DNA of 64,000 nucleotides from Colwellia chukchiensis (GTDB taxonomy: Bacteria; Pseudomonadota; Gammaproteobacteria; Enterobacterales; Alteromonadaceae), in NCBI RefSeq assembly GCF_002104455.1, contig NZ_NBOC01000010.1:93483-157482 (forward strand), read 5' to 3'. This document shows positions 17,343-28,248 of the stretch, one piece after another (positions within the stretch are counted from its first letter, which is position 1; each line of letters starts with the position of its first letter). The notes beneath the pieces are model-generated. The model did not search any database. It worked only from the letters and a program-made list of their open reading frames with translations, and was not told the DNA's origin. A program made the position numbers and the translations under genes.

Positions 17343-18884
17343 TTACCAAGTTTGGGTCGCTTTAAAGGCTTCAATTGCCTTCGCTAAACCCGACTCGATA
17401 TCTTTGTTATAGTCGCCTTTTTCGTTGATAGTAGCCATCAACTCAGCGTGTTCATTGTTTACGTATGAACGTAATGCTTCTTCAAAATCTACCACTTTGG
17501 CGATTTCTACATCGTTTAAATAGCCTTTTTCAGCGGCAAATAACGATACGGCAGTTTCAGCAATAGACAATGGGCTGTATTGTTTTTGCTTCATTAGCTC
17601 AGTTACGCGCTGACCATGCTCTAATTGTGCACGAGTCGCGTCGTCAAGGTCTGAAGCAAATTGAGCAAAGGCTGCAAGCTCAGCATATTGTGCTAGGGCT
17701 AAACGAATACCACCACCTAATTTCTTGATGATTTTAGTTTGCGCAGCACCACCAACACGAGATACCGAAATACCCGCGTTAACCGCAGGACGAATACCTG
17801 AGTTAAATAGGTTAGATTCTAAGAAAATCTGACCGTCGGTAATTGATATAACGTTAGTAGGTACGAAAGCAGATACGTCACCGGCTTGTGTTTCAATAAT
17901 AGGTAAAGCGGTTAAAGAACCTGTTTTACCTTTAACTTCACCGTTAGTGAACTTCTCAACGTATGCTTCGTTTACACGCGCAGCACGTTCAAGTAGACGA
18001 GAGTGAAGATAGAAAACGTCACCTGGGTAGGCTTCACGGCCTGGCGGACGACGTAAAAGTAATGAAATTTGACGGTAAGCAACTGCTTGCTTAGACAAAT
18101 CATCATAAACGATTAGTGCATCTTCACCGCGGTCACGGAAGTATTCACCCATAGTACAACCAGAGTAAGCTGATAAGTACTGAAGTGCAGCTGCTTCAGA
18201 AGCCGACGCAACAACTACGATAGTATTATCTAACGCGCCGTGCTCTTCTAATGAACGAACTAAGTTCGCTACGGTAGAAGCTTTTTGACCTATGGCTACA
18301 TACACACACTTAATACCAGTATTCTTCTGGTTAATAATTGCGTCTAATGCGATCGCTGATTTACCAATTTGGCGGTCACCGATGATAAGTTCACGTTGAC
18401 CACGACCGATTGGAATCATTGCATCAATTGATTTGATACCCGTTTGTACAGGCTCATCAACTGATTTACGATCGATAACACCTGGTGCTACTACTTCAAC
18501 AGGAGCAAAACCATCGTTGTCGATTGGTCCTTTTCCGTCAATTGGCTCACCTAGAGTGTTGACTACACGACCTAAAAGGCCGCGTCCTACTGGTACTTCC
18601 AAAATACGGCCAGTACCTTTAACTTTTACGCCTTCAGCTAGATCCGCATAAGGACCCATAACTACCGCACCGACCGAATCACGGTCTAAGTTCAACGCGA
18701 TAGCGAAGCGGTTGCCAGGAAGTTCGATCATTTCACCTTGCATTACATCGGCAAGGCCATGGATACGAATGATACCGTCTGTTACAGACACAATAGTACC
18801 TTCGTTACGAGCTTCACTAACGACGTCAAACTGTTCAATACGATTTTTGATCAGTTCGGCGATTTCAGTGGAATTCAGTTGCAT
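17343..18884 (-). CDS. atpA: F1Fo ATP synthase, alpha subunit
   Basis: This 513-residue non-catalytic nucleotide-binding subunit of F1 has the P-loop [11 protein letters not shown] and the alpha/beta signature [14 protein letters not shown], including the arginine-finger region. The N-terminal crown begins [16 protein letters not shown], which in this family contacts the delta subunit. It follows atpH by 13 bp. Confidence 0.99.
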   Translation of the reverse strand: MQLNSTEIAELIKNRIEQFDVVSEARNEGTIVSVTDGIIRIHGLADVMQGEMIELPGNRFAIALNLDRDSVGAVVMGPYADLAEGVKVKGTGRILEVPVGRGLLGRVVNTLGEPIDGKGPIDNDGFAPVEVVAPGVIDRKSVDEPVQTGIKSIDAMIPIGRGQRELIIGDRQIGKSAIALDAIINQKNTGIKCVYVAIGQKASTVANLVRSLEEHGALDNTIVVVASASEAAALQYLSAYSGCTMGEYFRDRGEDALIVYDDLSKQAVAYRQISLLLRRPPGREAYPGDVFYLHSRLLERAARVNEAYVEKFTNGEVKGKTGSLTALPIIETQAGDVSAFVPTNVISITDGQIFLESNLFNSGIRPAVNAGISVSRVGGAAQTKIIKKLGGGIRLALAQYAELAAFAQFASDLDDATRAQLEHGQRVTELMKQKQYSPLSIAETAVSLFAAEKGYLNDVEIAKVVDFEEALRSYVNNEHAELMATINEKGDYNKDIESGLAKAIEAFKATQTW

Positions 18885-18897
18885 GCTCTATTCCCCG

Positions 18898-19431
18898 TTA
18901 AGATTGCATTGTTGTTGCTAAGCGGCTCAATTTACCTCGTACTGAACCATCTATGACCATGTCACCGGCTTTAATTACTAAGCCAGAGACTACGTTTGCG
19001 TCTACAACACAATTGAGCTTTACTTTTCGAGCCAAACGCTTTTCAAGCGCGGCGCTTAATGTCGTTACTTGTTCTGCTGCAAGTGCTACAGCAGACGTTA
19101 CATCCACGTTAATTTCTTTGTCATATTCAGCTTTTAATTCACTAAATTGACTCAAAACTTGTGGTAGCACCAACAAACGTTGATTTTCAGCCATGACCTT
19201 AATCAGGTTTTGGCCATTGCTGTCGAGCTGGTCCTGACAAACTTTTAAAAATAAGTCTGTCGCTTGCTCAACTGACGCACCACCTGAAAGGTAGTTAGTC
19301 ATAGTTTCATTTTCAGAAACTTCAGCGGCAAATACTAACATTGATAACCAATGATCAACGGCATTTGCTTGAATAGCAAAATCAAACGCTGCTTTAGCGT
19401 AGGGACGAGCGACGGTTGTCAATTCAGACAT
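18898..19431 (-). CDS. atpH: F1Fo ATP synthase, delta subunit
   Basis: This 177-residue subunit of the peripheral stalk links F1 alpha to the b-subunit dimer. It starts with the typical ARPYAKAAFDFA. The C-terminal family signature region reads VVDANVVSGLVIKAGDMVIDGSVRGKL. It is tightly packed between atpF (14 bp) and atpA (13 bp). Confidence 0.98.
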   Translation of the reverse strand: MSELTTVARPYAKAAFDFAIQANAVDHWLSMLVFAAEVSENETMTNYLSGGASVEQATDLFLKVCQDQLDSNGQNLIKVMAENQRLLVLPQVLSQFSELKAEYDKEINVDVTSAVALAAEQVTTLSAALEKRLARKVKLNCVVDANVVSGLVIKAGDMVIDGSVRGKLSRLATTMQS

Positions 19432-19445
19432 AGCTCTATTCCCTC

Positions 19446-19916
19446 TTAAAGTTCAGCTACAAGTTTATCTAAGATATCGCTGTGTGCAGCGGCATCAATT
19501 GAACGCTCGAGAATTTTCTCAGCACCAGCTACTGCAAGAACCGCTACTTGTTGTCGTAGTTCTTCTTTCGCTTGGTTACGTTCCGTTTCTATTTCTGCAT
19601 GGCCAGCAGCTAAGATTTTTTCTTTCTCAGCTTGAGCTTTAGCAGCAGCTTCTTCAACTATTTGCGTTTCACGTTTTTTCGCAGCTTCTAATATCTCAGC
19701 TGCTTGTGATTTCGCTTCTTTTAGTTGCGCCGTGGCTTTTTCTTGAGCAAGCTCTAAGTCTTTAGCGGCACGGTCTGAAGCTGCAAGCCCGTCAGCAATG
19801 GTTTTCTGACGTGCTTCGATGGCACCAATAATAGGCGGCCATACGAACTTCATACAAAACATTACAAATACGATAAATGCGATTAATTCACCTGCTAAGG
19901 TCATATTAAGATTCAT
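19446..19916 (-). CDS. atpF: F1Fo ATP synthase, b subunit
   Basis: This 156-residue membrane-anchored peripheral stalk subunit starts with one N-terminal transmembrane helix (about residues 5-26, including [18 protein letters not shown]). A long charged Ala/Glu/Lys-rich helix to the C-terminus forms the dimeric coiled coil. Length and architecture match the E. coli b subunit. Confidence 0.98.
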   Translation of the reverse strand: MNLNMTLAGELIAFIVFVMFCMKFVWPPIIGAIEARQKTIADGLAASDRAAKDLELAQEKATAQLKEAKSQAAEILEAAKKRETQIVEEAAAKAQAEKEKILAAGHAEIETERNQAKEELRQQVAVLAVAGAEKILERSIDAAAHSDILDKLVAEL

Positions 19917-19963
19917 TTATGTATCTCCTATTCAGATTCGCGGTAAAAAAACAACTTAAAAAA

Positions 19964-20197
<234 letters not shown>

Positions 20198-20271
20198 TTA
20201 TTTAAGTAAAGTTATAAAATTAAAAAACTAAGGTTGAAACTTATATTCATGCTTCTTTCGAGGCAAAAAAT

Positions 20272-21476
<1,205 letters not shown>

Positions 21477-21751
21477 CAGAAACTCCGTACGATAATTTTC
21501 GTAATACTTATAGAGATTTAAAGATATTTTTTTCTCTTTAAAAAATCCGACGCAAGTATACTTAATTACAGCGCTAATGCAACAAAATAGGGCTTTCTTT
21601 ACTGATATTATGTGCGAAATATAAAACAAATAGTTAAATTAACAACACGCGATTATTAAGCTTAATATTGCCGGACATCATTTTACTTTTTCGCGCCATA
21701 ATTTAGCAAAGATAAAGTCTGGCGTTGGCATTTTTTCCCGTTAATAAATCC

Positions 21752-22642
21752 TTAAAATGAGCCAAAACGTGAGACTATACCGTCAAGTTCTGACAAATCA
21801 TTGTAGGAAATAACCAGCTTACCCTTACCTTTTTTGTTGTGATTAATAGCAACTTGCGCGCCAAGCTTTTCTGATAAGTTTTGCTCTAAAGCTTTTGTAT
21901 TTGGGTCAACGGGTTTGGCAACAACGGCTTTTGGTGGTTGTTGCACTTTTTTAATTAACGCTTCTGTTTCGCGTACGTTTAACTCTTTTGCCACCACGAT
22001 GCGTGCGGTATTGGTTTGAATATCATTGTCTAACGCCAGCAGCGCGCGCGCATGACCCATTTCAATATCACCATGCTCAAGTAAGGTTTTGACTTCGCTA
22101 TTTAAATTATTTAAACGTAATAAATTACTGACTGCGGTTCTTGATTTACCAACGGCGTCGGCTACTTCTTGGTGAGTTAATTCAAATTCTATTAATAAGC
22201 GCTCTAACGCAATGGCTTCTTCCATCGCGTTAAGATCTTCACGCTGAATATTTTCAATTAAGGCGATAGCCACTGCGGCTTCATCAGGCACTTGCTTAAT
22301 TAAACAAGGTACCATATCTAGTTCAGCCAGTTGAGCAGCACGCCAGCGACGTTCTCCGGCAATAATTTCATAGCTGTGTTCGCTAATAGGGCGCACCACG
22401 ATAGGTTGAATTATACCTTGTGATTTGATTGAGTTAGCTAAATCGTCTAACGCTTCCGCCGACATATCTTTGCGCGGCTGATATTTCCCAGGATGCAATT
22501 GTTCAATCGGTAACGTTTGTAGTTCAGTGTTTTTACTGATGACAGCATTTTTCTCATCAATACTACTGCTTGCTTCATTTTCGGGTTTGGTTAATAAGGC
22601 ATCAAGACCACGACCTAGGCCTCTGCGTTTTGTTTGACTCAT
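21752..22642 (-). CDS. parB: Chromosome partitioning protein ParB
   Basis: ParB is a DNA-binding CTPase clamp that loads at parS and spreads to form the origin segregation complex. The 296-residue protein starts with RRGLGRGLDALL, the ParA-stimulating N-terminal motif. The ParB/Sulfiredoxin CTPase domain follows with HPGKYQPRKD and IIAGERRWRAAQ. The central helix-turn-helix includes HQEVADAVGKSRTAVSNLLRL, and a C-terminal dimerisation domain closes the protein. It follows parA by 12 bp. Two matching parS sites lie in recF in this window. Confidence 0.98.
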   Translation of the reverse strand: MSQTKRRGLGRGLDALLTKPENEASSSIDEKNAVISKNTELQTLPIEQLHPGKYQPRKDMSAEALDDLANSIKSQGIIQPIVVRPISEHSYEIIAGERRWRAAQLAELDMVPCLIKQVPDEAAVAIALIENIQREDLNAMEEAIALERLLIEFELTHQEVADAVGKSRTAVSNLLRLNNLNSEVKTLLEHGDIEMGHARALLALDNDIQTNTARIVVAKELNVRETEALIKKVQQPPKAVVAKPVDPNTKALEQNLSEKLGAQVAINHNKKGKGKLVISYNDLSELDGIVSRFGSF

Positions 22643-22654
22643 GATATTCCTTAT

Positions 22655-23461
22655 TTACTCAGTATCAGTAGTAGTTTGCTTTGCTGGGGGTTTATTGGCT
22701 TCTGCACGACGCAATATTTCACCCGCTAACGCAAGGTATGCCTTAGCGCCTGTTGATGACTTATCGTAATACATCACAGGTGCACCAAAACTTGGCGCTT
22801 CAGCTAAACGAACATTTCGGGGAATAACGGTTCGATAAACCTTGTCACCAAAATGACGCTTTAACTGCTCAGAAACATCATTAGCCAAACGGTTACGCGG
22901 ATCATACATAGTGCGCAAAATGCCTTCAATATGTAATTTACCATTCACAACACTGGTTAATTGAGCAATGGTATCCATTAGCGCCGTTAACCCTTCCAAT
23001 GCATAGTATTCACACTGCATAGGTACTAGCACTGAGTCGGCCGCAGTCATGGCGTTTACCGTTAACATATTTAATGAGGGTGGGCAGTCGATGATAATAA
23101 AGTCATAATCTTTTTTGACTTTTGATAGTGCATTTTTCAGGCGGTGTTCGCGAGAAAACACTTCCATCAGTTTGATTTCAGCCGCGGTGACATCGCTGTT
23201 GGCGGCGATCAAATCGTACACACCGGCAGTATTTTTACACACCACTTCGTCAAATGGGCGCTCTTCTATCAGCAGTTCATAACAGGTTGCTGGTACTTCA
23301 TATTTATCGATACCACTACCCATAGTGGCATTACCTTGGGGATCAAGATCAATCAATAAGACTTTACGTTTTGTGGCTGCAAGTGATGCAGCGAGATTAA
23401 CCGAGGTGGTTGTTTTACCAACGCCACCTTTTTGATTTGCAACCGCAATTATTTTTCCCAC
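22655..23461 (-). CDS. parA: Chromosome partitioning ATPase ParA (Soj)
   Basis: This 268-residue Walker-type ATPase forms the nucleoid-bound gradient that moves ParB-parS complexes. The deviant Walker A KGGVGKTT is at residues 10-17, [13 protein letters not shown] follows, and the Walker B region reads [10 protein letters not shown]. The start is a GTG (23461) with GAGGA just before it. It sits between rsmG (40 bp) and parB (12 bp) in the common mnmG-rsmG-parA-parB order. Confidence 0.98.
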   Translation of the reverse strand: MGKIIAVANQKGGVGKTTTSVNLAASLAATKRKVLLIDLDPQGNATMGSGIDKYEVPATCYELLIEERPFDEVVCKNTAGVYDLIAANSDVTAAEIKLMEVFSREHRLKNALSKVKKDYDFIIIDCPPSLNMLTVNAMTAADSVLVPMQCEYYALEGLTALMDTIAQLTSVVNGKLHIEGILRTMYDPRNRLANDVSEQLKRHFGDKVYRTVIPRNVRLAEAPSFGAPVMYYDKSSTGAKAYLALAGEILRRAEANKPPAKQTTTDTE

Positions 23462-23501
23462 AGGATCCTCAAATACTTTCTGAGCAAAAGCTTATTATTA
23501 T

Positions 23502-24128
23502 TTATGATTTAACCAGTTCTAGCAAATGGCGTTCACCCGTTAACTGGGGGACGACAATAGCGTGACTTTTCACTAGTGATATATTACTCGGTAACGCAGA
23601 GACTTCATCATTTGGGTATACACCTTTAAGTGCTAAAAATCGACCATGATCTGCACTCACTAAGTGTTCACACCAAGTCACCATATCGGTTAGTGATGAA
23701 AATGCTCGACTAAGCACACCATCAAAGGTTTGCTCAGGCTGATACTGTTCAACACGCGATTTTATTGGCGTAACATTTTCCAGTTTTAACTGAAAAACCA
23801 CTTGCCGTAAAAAGGTAACTCTTTTGCCTAAACTGTCTAATAATACAAAATTACGATCAGGATACAAGATGGCAAGAGGAATGCCTGGTAAACCCGGCCC
23901 TGTTCCTACGTCGATAAAAGACTGCCCGGTTAAATATGGGCCAACCATCAAACTGTCCATAATATGCTTAACTATCATATCTTTAGGATCGCGTATTGAG
24001 GTTAAATTATAGGCCTTATTCCATTTATTAAGTAATTCAACATACTGAATAAGTAAAGAAATTTGTGTTTGAGAAACCTCAAGTGAGGTTTCTTTCAGTA
24101 ACGTTGTCAGCTGTTCAGATAATGTCAT
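23502..24128 (-). CDS. rsmG: 16S rRNA (guanine(527)-N7)-methyltransferase
   Basis: RsmG methylates G527 of 16S rRNA; its loss gives low-level streptomycin resistance in several bacteria. The 208-residue protein has the N-terminal helix region [20 protein letters not shown] and the SAM-binding motif [17 protein letters not shown], typical of the GidB family. It follows mnmG by 29 bp. Confidence 0.98.
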   Translation of the reverse strand: MTLSEQLTTLLKETSLEVSQTQISLLIQYVELLNKWNKAYNLTSIRDPKDMIVKHIMDSLMVGPYLTGQSFIDVGTGPGLPGIPLAILYPDRNFVLLDSLGKRVTFLRQVVFQLKLENVTPIKSRVEQYQPEQTFDGVLSRAFSSLTDMVTWCEHLVSADHGRFLALKGVYPNDEVSALPSNISLVKSHAIVVPQLTGERHLLELVKS

Positions 24129-24157
24129 AAGGTAAATCTTTCATATATGGTGACTTT

Positions 24158-26047
24158 TTATGCAATTTTGCGTAATAAGCCATGTTTTTTCAGATAAACC
24201 AATAATAACGAAATTGCCGCCGGAGTAATACCAGAAATGCGCGATGCTTTGCCAATAGTTTCTGGGCGTGCATCAGTCAATTTAGCCACCACTTCATTTG
24301 ATAGACCAGAAATCTGGGTAAAGTCAAAGTCAATTGGGATCAACGTATTTTCATGGCGTTTCTTTTTCGCAATTTCATCTAACTGACGTTCAATATAACC
24401 GGCATATTTAATTTGAATTTCCACTTGTTCCGAAGCTTGGGCATCCGCAAGCTTAGGTCCTAAGCCCGCAATAGTCATAAGGTCGTCATAACGTACTTCC
24501 GGACGTCGTACGAGATCTTCTAAGCTATTTTCACGACTGAGTGGCGTTTTCAGTAATTCATTCACCTCAGCCGCTGCCAAATGATCCTTATGCAACCAAG
24601 TAGTACGCAAACGTTGACGTTCTTGTTCAACGTTTTCCATTTTCTCATTAAATCGTTGCCAGCGTTGATCATTAACTAAGCCCAATGCGCGACCTTGCTC
24701 TGTTAAGCGAATATCGGCATTGTCTTCGCGTAATAATAAGCGATATTCAGCACGAGAGGTAAACATGCGATAGGGCTCTTTGGTGCCTAAGGTGGCAAGA
24801 TCATCAATTAAGACGCCAATGTAAGCTTGCTCTCTCGTTAATATTAGCTCGTCTTTACCCTGTACTCGCGCCGCAGCATTCGTTGCGGCAACAAGTCCTT
24901 GAGCACCAGCTTCTTCATAACCCGTTGTACCATTAATTTGTCCGGCAAAATATAGGTTTTCAACAAACTTACTTTCCAGCGTTTGTTTTAGATCGCGCGG
25001 ATCAAAAAAGTCATATTCAATGGCATAACCCGGACGGGTAATATGTGCATTTTCAAAACCTTTAATTGATCGCACCAGATCCATTTGCACATCAAAAGGT
25101 AAGCTAGTAGAAATACCATTCGGGTATATTTCATGCGTATTCAAGCCTTCAGGCTCAACAAAAATTTGGTGGCTGTCTTTTTCCGCAAAGCGATGAATTT
25201 TATCTTCAATCGATGGGCAATAGCGAGGACCAATACCTTCAATAACTCCGGTATACATTGGCGAACGATCTAAACCGGATTGAATGATTTCATGGGTTTT
25301 CTTATTGGTATGGGTGATGAAACATGAAACTTGTTCTGGGTGATCGTTTAGCGATCCCATGTAGGAAAACACCGGCCTTGGCTCATCGCCAGGTTGCTCG
25401 GTCATTTGTGAAAAATCAAGCGTTCTAGCATCTAGCCGTGGTGGAGTTCCGGTTTTCAAACGATCAATGCGAAACGGCATATCACGCAAGCGTGTTGCTA
25501 AGTTAACACTAGCAGGATCACCCGCTCGACCACCTTGATAATTATTCATGCCAATATGGATCTGGCCGGCAAGAAATGTTCCTACCGTTAGCACGACACT
25601 CTTAGCCTTAAACTTTAAGCCCATTTGTGTGGAAACGCCGACGATCTTATTGTTTTCTAAAATCAGATCATCACAAGGCTGTTGAAATATAGTTAAGTTT
25701 TCTTGGTTTTCTAAGTAATTACGGACAAAGTTTCGATATAAATTACGATCGGCCTGAATGCGTGTAGCGCGTACAGCAGGTCCTTTGCTGGCATTTAAGG
25801 TTCTAAATTGGATCGCTGCATGGTCAGCAGCGGTTGCCATCAATCCGCCTAAAGCATCAATTTCTTTGACTAAATGGCCTTTACCAATGCCACCAATGGC
25901 TGGGTTACATGACATCTGACCCAAAGTATCGATGTTATGAGTCAGCAGTAAGGTTTTACAGCCCATGCGCGCTGCTGCAAGTGAGGCTTCAGTACCTGCG
26001 TGACCGCCACCAACAACAATTACGTCATAAGACTCTTGATACCACAT
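24158..26047 (-). CDS. mnmG: tRNA uridine 5-carboxymethylaminomethyl modification enzyme, FAD subunit
   Basis: MnmG acts with MnmE to install the (carboxymethyl)aminomethyl group at wobble U34 of certain tRNAs. The 629-residue protein has the N-terminal FAD Rossmann motif [19 protein letters not shown]. The conserved [20 protein letters not shown], the [11 protein letters not shown] region and the C-terminal helical domain that contacts MnmE all follow. An AAAGG Shine-Dalgarno precedes the ATG. It flanks oriC on the left as gidA does in E. coli, and its promoter must lie inside the origin region. Confidence 0.99.
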   Translation of the reverse strand: MWYQESYDVIVVGGGHAGTEASLAAARMGCKTLLLTHNIDTLGQMSCNPAIGGIGKGHLVKEIDALGGLMATAADHAAIQFRTLNASKGPAVRATRIQADRNLYRNFVRNYLENQENLTIFQQPCDDLILENNKIVGVSTQMGLKFKAKSVVLTVGTFLAGQIHIGMNNYQGGRAGDPASVNLATRLRDMPFRIDRLKTGTPPRLDARTLDFSQMTEQPGDEPRPVFSYMGSLNDHPEQVSCFITHTNKKTHEIIQSGLDRSPMYTGVIEGIGPRYCPSIEDKIHRFAEKDSHQIFVEPEGLNTHEIYPNGISTSLPFDVQMDLVRSIKGFENAHITRPGYAIEYDFFDPRDLKQTLESKFVENLYFAGQINGTTGYEEAGAQGLVAATNAAARVQGKDELILTREQAYIGVLIDDLATLGTKEPYRMFTSRAEYRLLLREDNADIRLTEQGRALGLVNDQRWQRFNEKMENVEQERQRLRTTWLHKDHLAAAEVNELLKTPLSRENSLEDLVRRPEVRYDDLMTIAGLGPKLADAQASEQVEIQIKYAGYIERQLDEIAKKKRHENTLIPIDFDFTQISGLSNEVVAKLTDARPETIGKASRISGITPAAISLLLVYLKKHGLLRKIA

Positions 26048-26081
26048 AAATAAACGACCTTTTCCAATTGGATAAAAACTT

Positions 26082-26106
26082 AAGAGCGCTATTTTAGCGC
26101 TTTTTT
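26082..26106 (+). terminator. Plus-strand intrinsic terminator between mnmG and oriC
   Basis: AGCGCT (26085-26090) pairs with AGCGCT (26096-26101), extended to 9 bp with flanking A-U and G-U pairs, and is followed by a T-run (26101-26106). It lies in the mnmG 5' leader but has plus-strand polarity. It would stop transcripts antisense to mnmG before they enter oriC. Confidence 0.6.
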
Positions 26107-26218
26107 GACGGTAGGGGAATGATCAAATTGAGGAAAAGATCGGGGGAAGATCCTTAAGTAATATATAAAGATCTTTAAATAGATCTTATTATTATTACTT
26201 ATTAGGATCCTACTTTTC

Positions 26219-26227
26219 TGTTGATAA
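26219..26227 (-). other. DnaA box, R1-position variant (TTATCAACA)
   Basis: It stands directly next to the AT-rich unwinding region in the orientation of E. coli R1. It departs from TTATCCACA at one base. Confidence 0.65.
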
Positions 26228-26324
26228 GCCACTTTTATTGTTATAAAACAAGATCATGAACAACACCAATCCTTGTGATCAAAGCTTGATCAACTCAGTT
26301 ATATCCTTTGATCAAAACATCGAG

Positions 26325-26333
26325 TTATCCACA
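26325..26333 (+). other. DnaA box, perfect consensus (TTATCCACA)
   Basis: This is an exact match to the strong consensus, in the right half of oriC, 12 bp after the last GATC. Confidence 0.9.
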
Positions 26334-26397
26334 TGGTTAAAATGATAATTTACTGTGCACTGAATAATAATAGAAAATTAAGAGCTTATCCTTATAG

Positions 26398-26406
26398 TTA
26401 TACACA
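26398..26406 (+). other. DnaA box (TTATACACA)
   Basis: It fits TTATNCACA. It lies between the central box and the mioC end of the origin. Confidence 0.75.
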
Positions 26407-26430
26407 TTAGGTGTTTTTTTAAGCCTATAC

Positions 26431-26439
26431 TGTGAATAA
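26431..26439 (-). other. DnaA box (TTATTCACA on the minus strand)
   Basis: It fits TTATNCACA. It lies 17 bp from the mioC stop and forms the right edge of the origin. Confidence 0.7.
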
Positions 26440-26455
26440 CTTATGGGTAAGTTAC

Positions 26456-26899
26456 TTATAAGTGATCTTTATTGGTCATTAACCACTCTTGTGATCGCAA
26501 CTCTGGATCGATATCGGTACTCATATCGATCGTTAACAAAGGTATGGTTTCTTTGCATCCTTTTGATATTAATAGTTTATTTATATTTTTAGCCGCGTAA
26601 CAAAACGTATCATAGCTTGAGTCACCTAGGCCAATGACTAAAAAGCTCATTGAGGATAGATCATGATCGGTTTTTTCTAGATCCGTGACAAAGGCCTGGA
26701 TGTTATCGGGGTAGTCTCCTGCACCGTGGGTGGATGTACAAATTAACCAAGTTTGATTTTCGCTGGGTATTTGCGCTAAATCCGGCTGGAAATGCAACTG
26801 CACTTGATGACCAAGTGTCACTAATGTTTCTTCGCAAGCTTCGGCTACGTACTCCGAGCCACCTAACATACTGCCAACAATTATTTGAAATGAGCTCAT
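26456..26899 (-). CDS. mioC: Flavodoxin-like protein MioC
   Basis: MioC is an FMN-binding flavodoxin-like protein; in E. coli it supports biotin synthase. The 147-residue protein shows the phosphate loop GSMLGGSEYVAEACE near the N-terminus. STHGAGDYPDN (aligned with the flavodoxin 60s loop) and VIGLGDSSYDTFCYAAKNI follow. It lies immediately right of oriC and is transcribed through it, as in E. coli, where mioC transcription affects initiation. Confidence 0.95.
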   Translation of the reverse strand: MSSFQIIVGSMLGGSEYVAEACEETLVTLGHQVQLHFQPDLAQIPSENQTWLICTSTHGAGDYPDNIQAFVTDLEKTDHDLSSMSFLVIGLGDSSYDTFCYAAKNINKLLISKGCKETIPLLTIDMSTDIDPELRSQEWLMTNKDHL

Positions 26900-27046
26900 T
26901 TATCAATCCTATTAAAAAAGAGTCGTTAGTTATGATCTTAATAAATTTGGCTTTATTAAGGCCCTAGTTACATATGTTTACAATTGGAAAAGCATAGAAA
27001 TATCAAATTAAGTATTCTAAAGGTAAAACAAATATTTGGATAATTT

Positions 27047-27592
27047 ATGAATAAGTTAATGAGCAATTTTACCCTGTTAATGGTATTACTCGCTACGTCA
27101 TTTTTCAGTCATTCAATGTCGGATAAACTGATGGAGATAGAGGATTACAATAAAGAGTTAAAAGCAGCCATTCGTTTATACAAAGAAAATAATTACGATA
27201 AGGCATTGCCACAGCTAGAGTTATTTGCCAAGCGGGGCGATAAAATGTCTCAATATATCGTAGGCACTATGTATTTGAATGGCCAAGGTACGCCGCAAGA
27301 TTTAGCAAAAAGTTATGCTTGGTTAACGGTGGCCAATGAACAAAAAAGCAAAGCTTGGCTATTACCGTTAAAAATGCTTGAAGAAAAATTGCCAGCCGAT
27401 TATTTAAAAACATTAAACGTTGAAGGTGAAAAGTATGTCACGCTCTATGGTGCTAAAAGTCAGCGCTTAAAATGTAAAAATGAGCGAGAGTTAGGATCTA
27501 AGCAGCCCATACATCGTTGTAAAAAAATTGAAGTTAAAAACGGTCATTATTTCGTTGATGAACATCAAACCTACAATGCTATGATAGATTAG
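27047..27592 (+). CDS. Sel1-repeat secreted protein
   Basis: This 181-residue exported protein has a signal peptide (residues 1-23, ending FFSHS). A helical repeat region at about 38-100 includes one clear Sel1-like repeat (KRGDKMSQYIVGTMYLNGQG followed by TPQDLAKSYAWLTVA). The C-terminal third is unlike Sel1 and carries a Cys pair (LKCKNE and HRCKK) likely to form a disulfide. Sel1 repeats serve as protein-protein scaffolds; the partner is unknown. A hairpin follows the stop. Confidence 0.75.
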   Translation: MNKLMSNFTLLMVLLATSFFSHSMSDKLMEIEDYNKELKAAIRLYKENNYDKALPQLELFAKRGDKMSQYIVGTMYLNGQGTPQDLAKSYAWLTVANEQKSKAWLLPLKMLEEKLPADYLKTLNVEGEKYVTLYGAKSQRLKCKNERELGSKQPIHRCKKIEVKNGHYFVDEHQTYNAMID

Positions 27593-27615
27593 GTATTAGC
27601 CTATAGTATGGTAGC

Positions 27616-27638
27616 TAAGGCCCATTTGACGGGCCTTA
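27616..27638. terminator. Hairpin between convergent genes, probable weak terminator
   Basis: TAAGGCCC (27616-27623) pairs perfectly with GGGCCTTA (27631-27638) around a 7-nt loop. No clean U-run follows on either strand, so efficiency is doubtful. Confidence 0.5.
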
Positions 27639-27648
27639 ATGTCGTACT

Positions 27649-28158
27649 TTACTGGATACGCTGCACACGAATGCGCCGCTTTGTTCCTTGTTTTTTTAGT
27701 TGGAAGCTGTTCATAATGCCCCGGGTGATGATGATAGTGTCGCCTGGCGCGAATTTTGCGCGTTTATCCCCGCCTTTTTCTCGCCAAACTTGACCATTAT
27801 CTAGCACTATATTCCATTGTTTTTTTAAGTTGCGTGCCGCTGACTTTACCACAGCGGTTAATTGGTCAAACTCACGTTCTTGTTCAGAATATCTATGTGC
27901 ATGGCCGAATGAGGCAATTAATTTCTCTTCATTTTTAGCTTCAGCCTTAACTGACGTTTTAGGCGGTTGCTTATTTTTAGCCGTGTTATTTGCTGCAATT
28001 GAACTTACGCGCTGCATATATTTATCGAAACATTGCAATCTTAGCGTATTGTCCGTTAATTTACTGCAGCGCAGTAATTCTGGTGCTATTGCAGCCGCTG
28101 AGCTTGTAAAACTTGCCATCAAGGTGGTGGTAATTAACAGTGACTTCAGGTATTTCAT
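27649..28158 (-). CDS. Small periplasmic protein of unknown function
   Basis: This is a 169-residue protein with a signal peptide (MKYLKSLLITTTLMASF to about residue 24). The frame is open further upstream, but the ATG at 28158 has AAGGAC before it and begins the signal peptide, so I chose it. The mature N-terminus has LLRCSKLTDNTLRLQCFDKY. This C-x(n)-RLxCFD pattern is seen in many small periplasmic proteins, including type VI-associated TagO/VasI. The C-terminal half is a basic beta-rich domain (QVWREKGGDKRAKFAPGDTIIITRG). No type VI genes are present, so no function is assigned. It follows mnmE by 90 bp and may be co-transcribed with it. Confidence 0.65.
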   Translation of the reverse strand: MKYLKSLLITTTLMASFTSSAAAIAPELLRCSKLTDNTLRLQCFDKYMQRVSSIAANNTAKNKQPPKTSVKAEAKNEEKLIASFGHAHRYSEQEREFDQLTAVVKSAARNLKKQWNIVLDNGQVWREKGGDKRAKFAPGDTIIITRGIMNSFQLKKQGTKRRIRVQRIQ

Positions 28159-28248
28159 TATTGTCCTTGTGAACCTTAGCTTGTTAGCGGTTCGGTTTTT
28201 ATTCGTATTTTGCTTGTTGGGAGAACTTAACACCATATCATTTTTATT

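Larger units (their letters stand above)
26115..26445. other. oriC: Chromosomal replication origin
   Basis: The mnmG-mioC interval has the E. coli-type origin layout. Ten GATC Dam sites occur in 193 bp (first at 26121, last at 26310). An AT-rich unwinding region with AAGATCTTTAAAT- and AGATCTTATTATT-like 13-mers lies at about 26160-26210. DnaA boxes follow. TTATCCACA at 26325-26333 is perfect, TTATACACA (26398-26406) and TTATTCACA (26431-26439, minus) fit TTATNCACA, and a weaker TTATCAACA (26219-26227, minus) occupies the place of R1. The GATC density implies Dam methylation and SeqA-type sequestration. The mioC gene is transcribed towards it. Confidence 0.93.

Noticed and set aside
21477..21629. 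51-residue N-terminal extension of atpI
   Set aside because: The extension is unlike AtpI, and a GTG with GGAG at 21476 gives the family length.
28159..28236. 26-residue extension of the small periplasmic protein
   Set aside because: It would bury the signal peptide; the ATG at 28158 has AAGGAC at good spacing.
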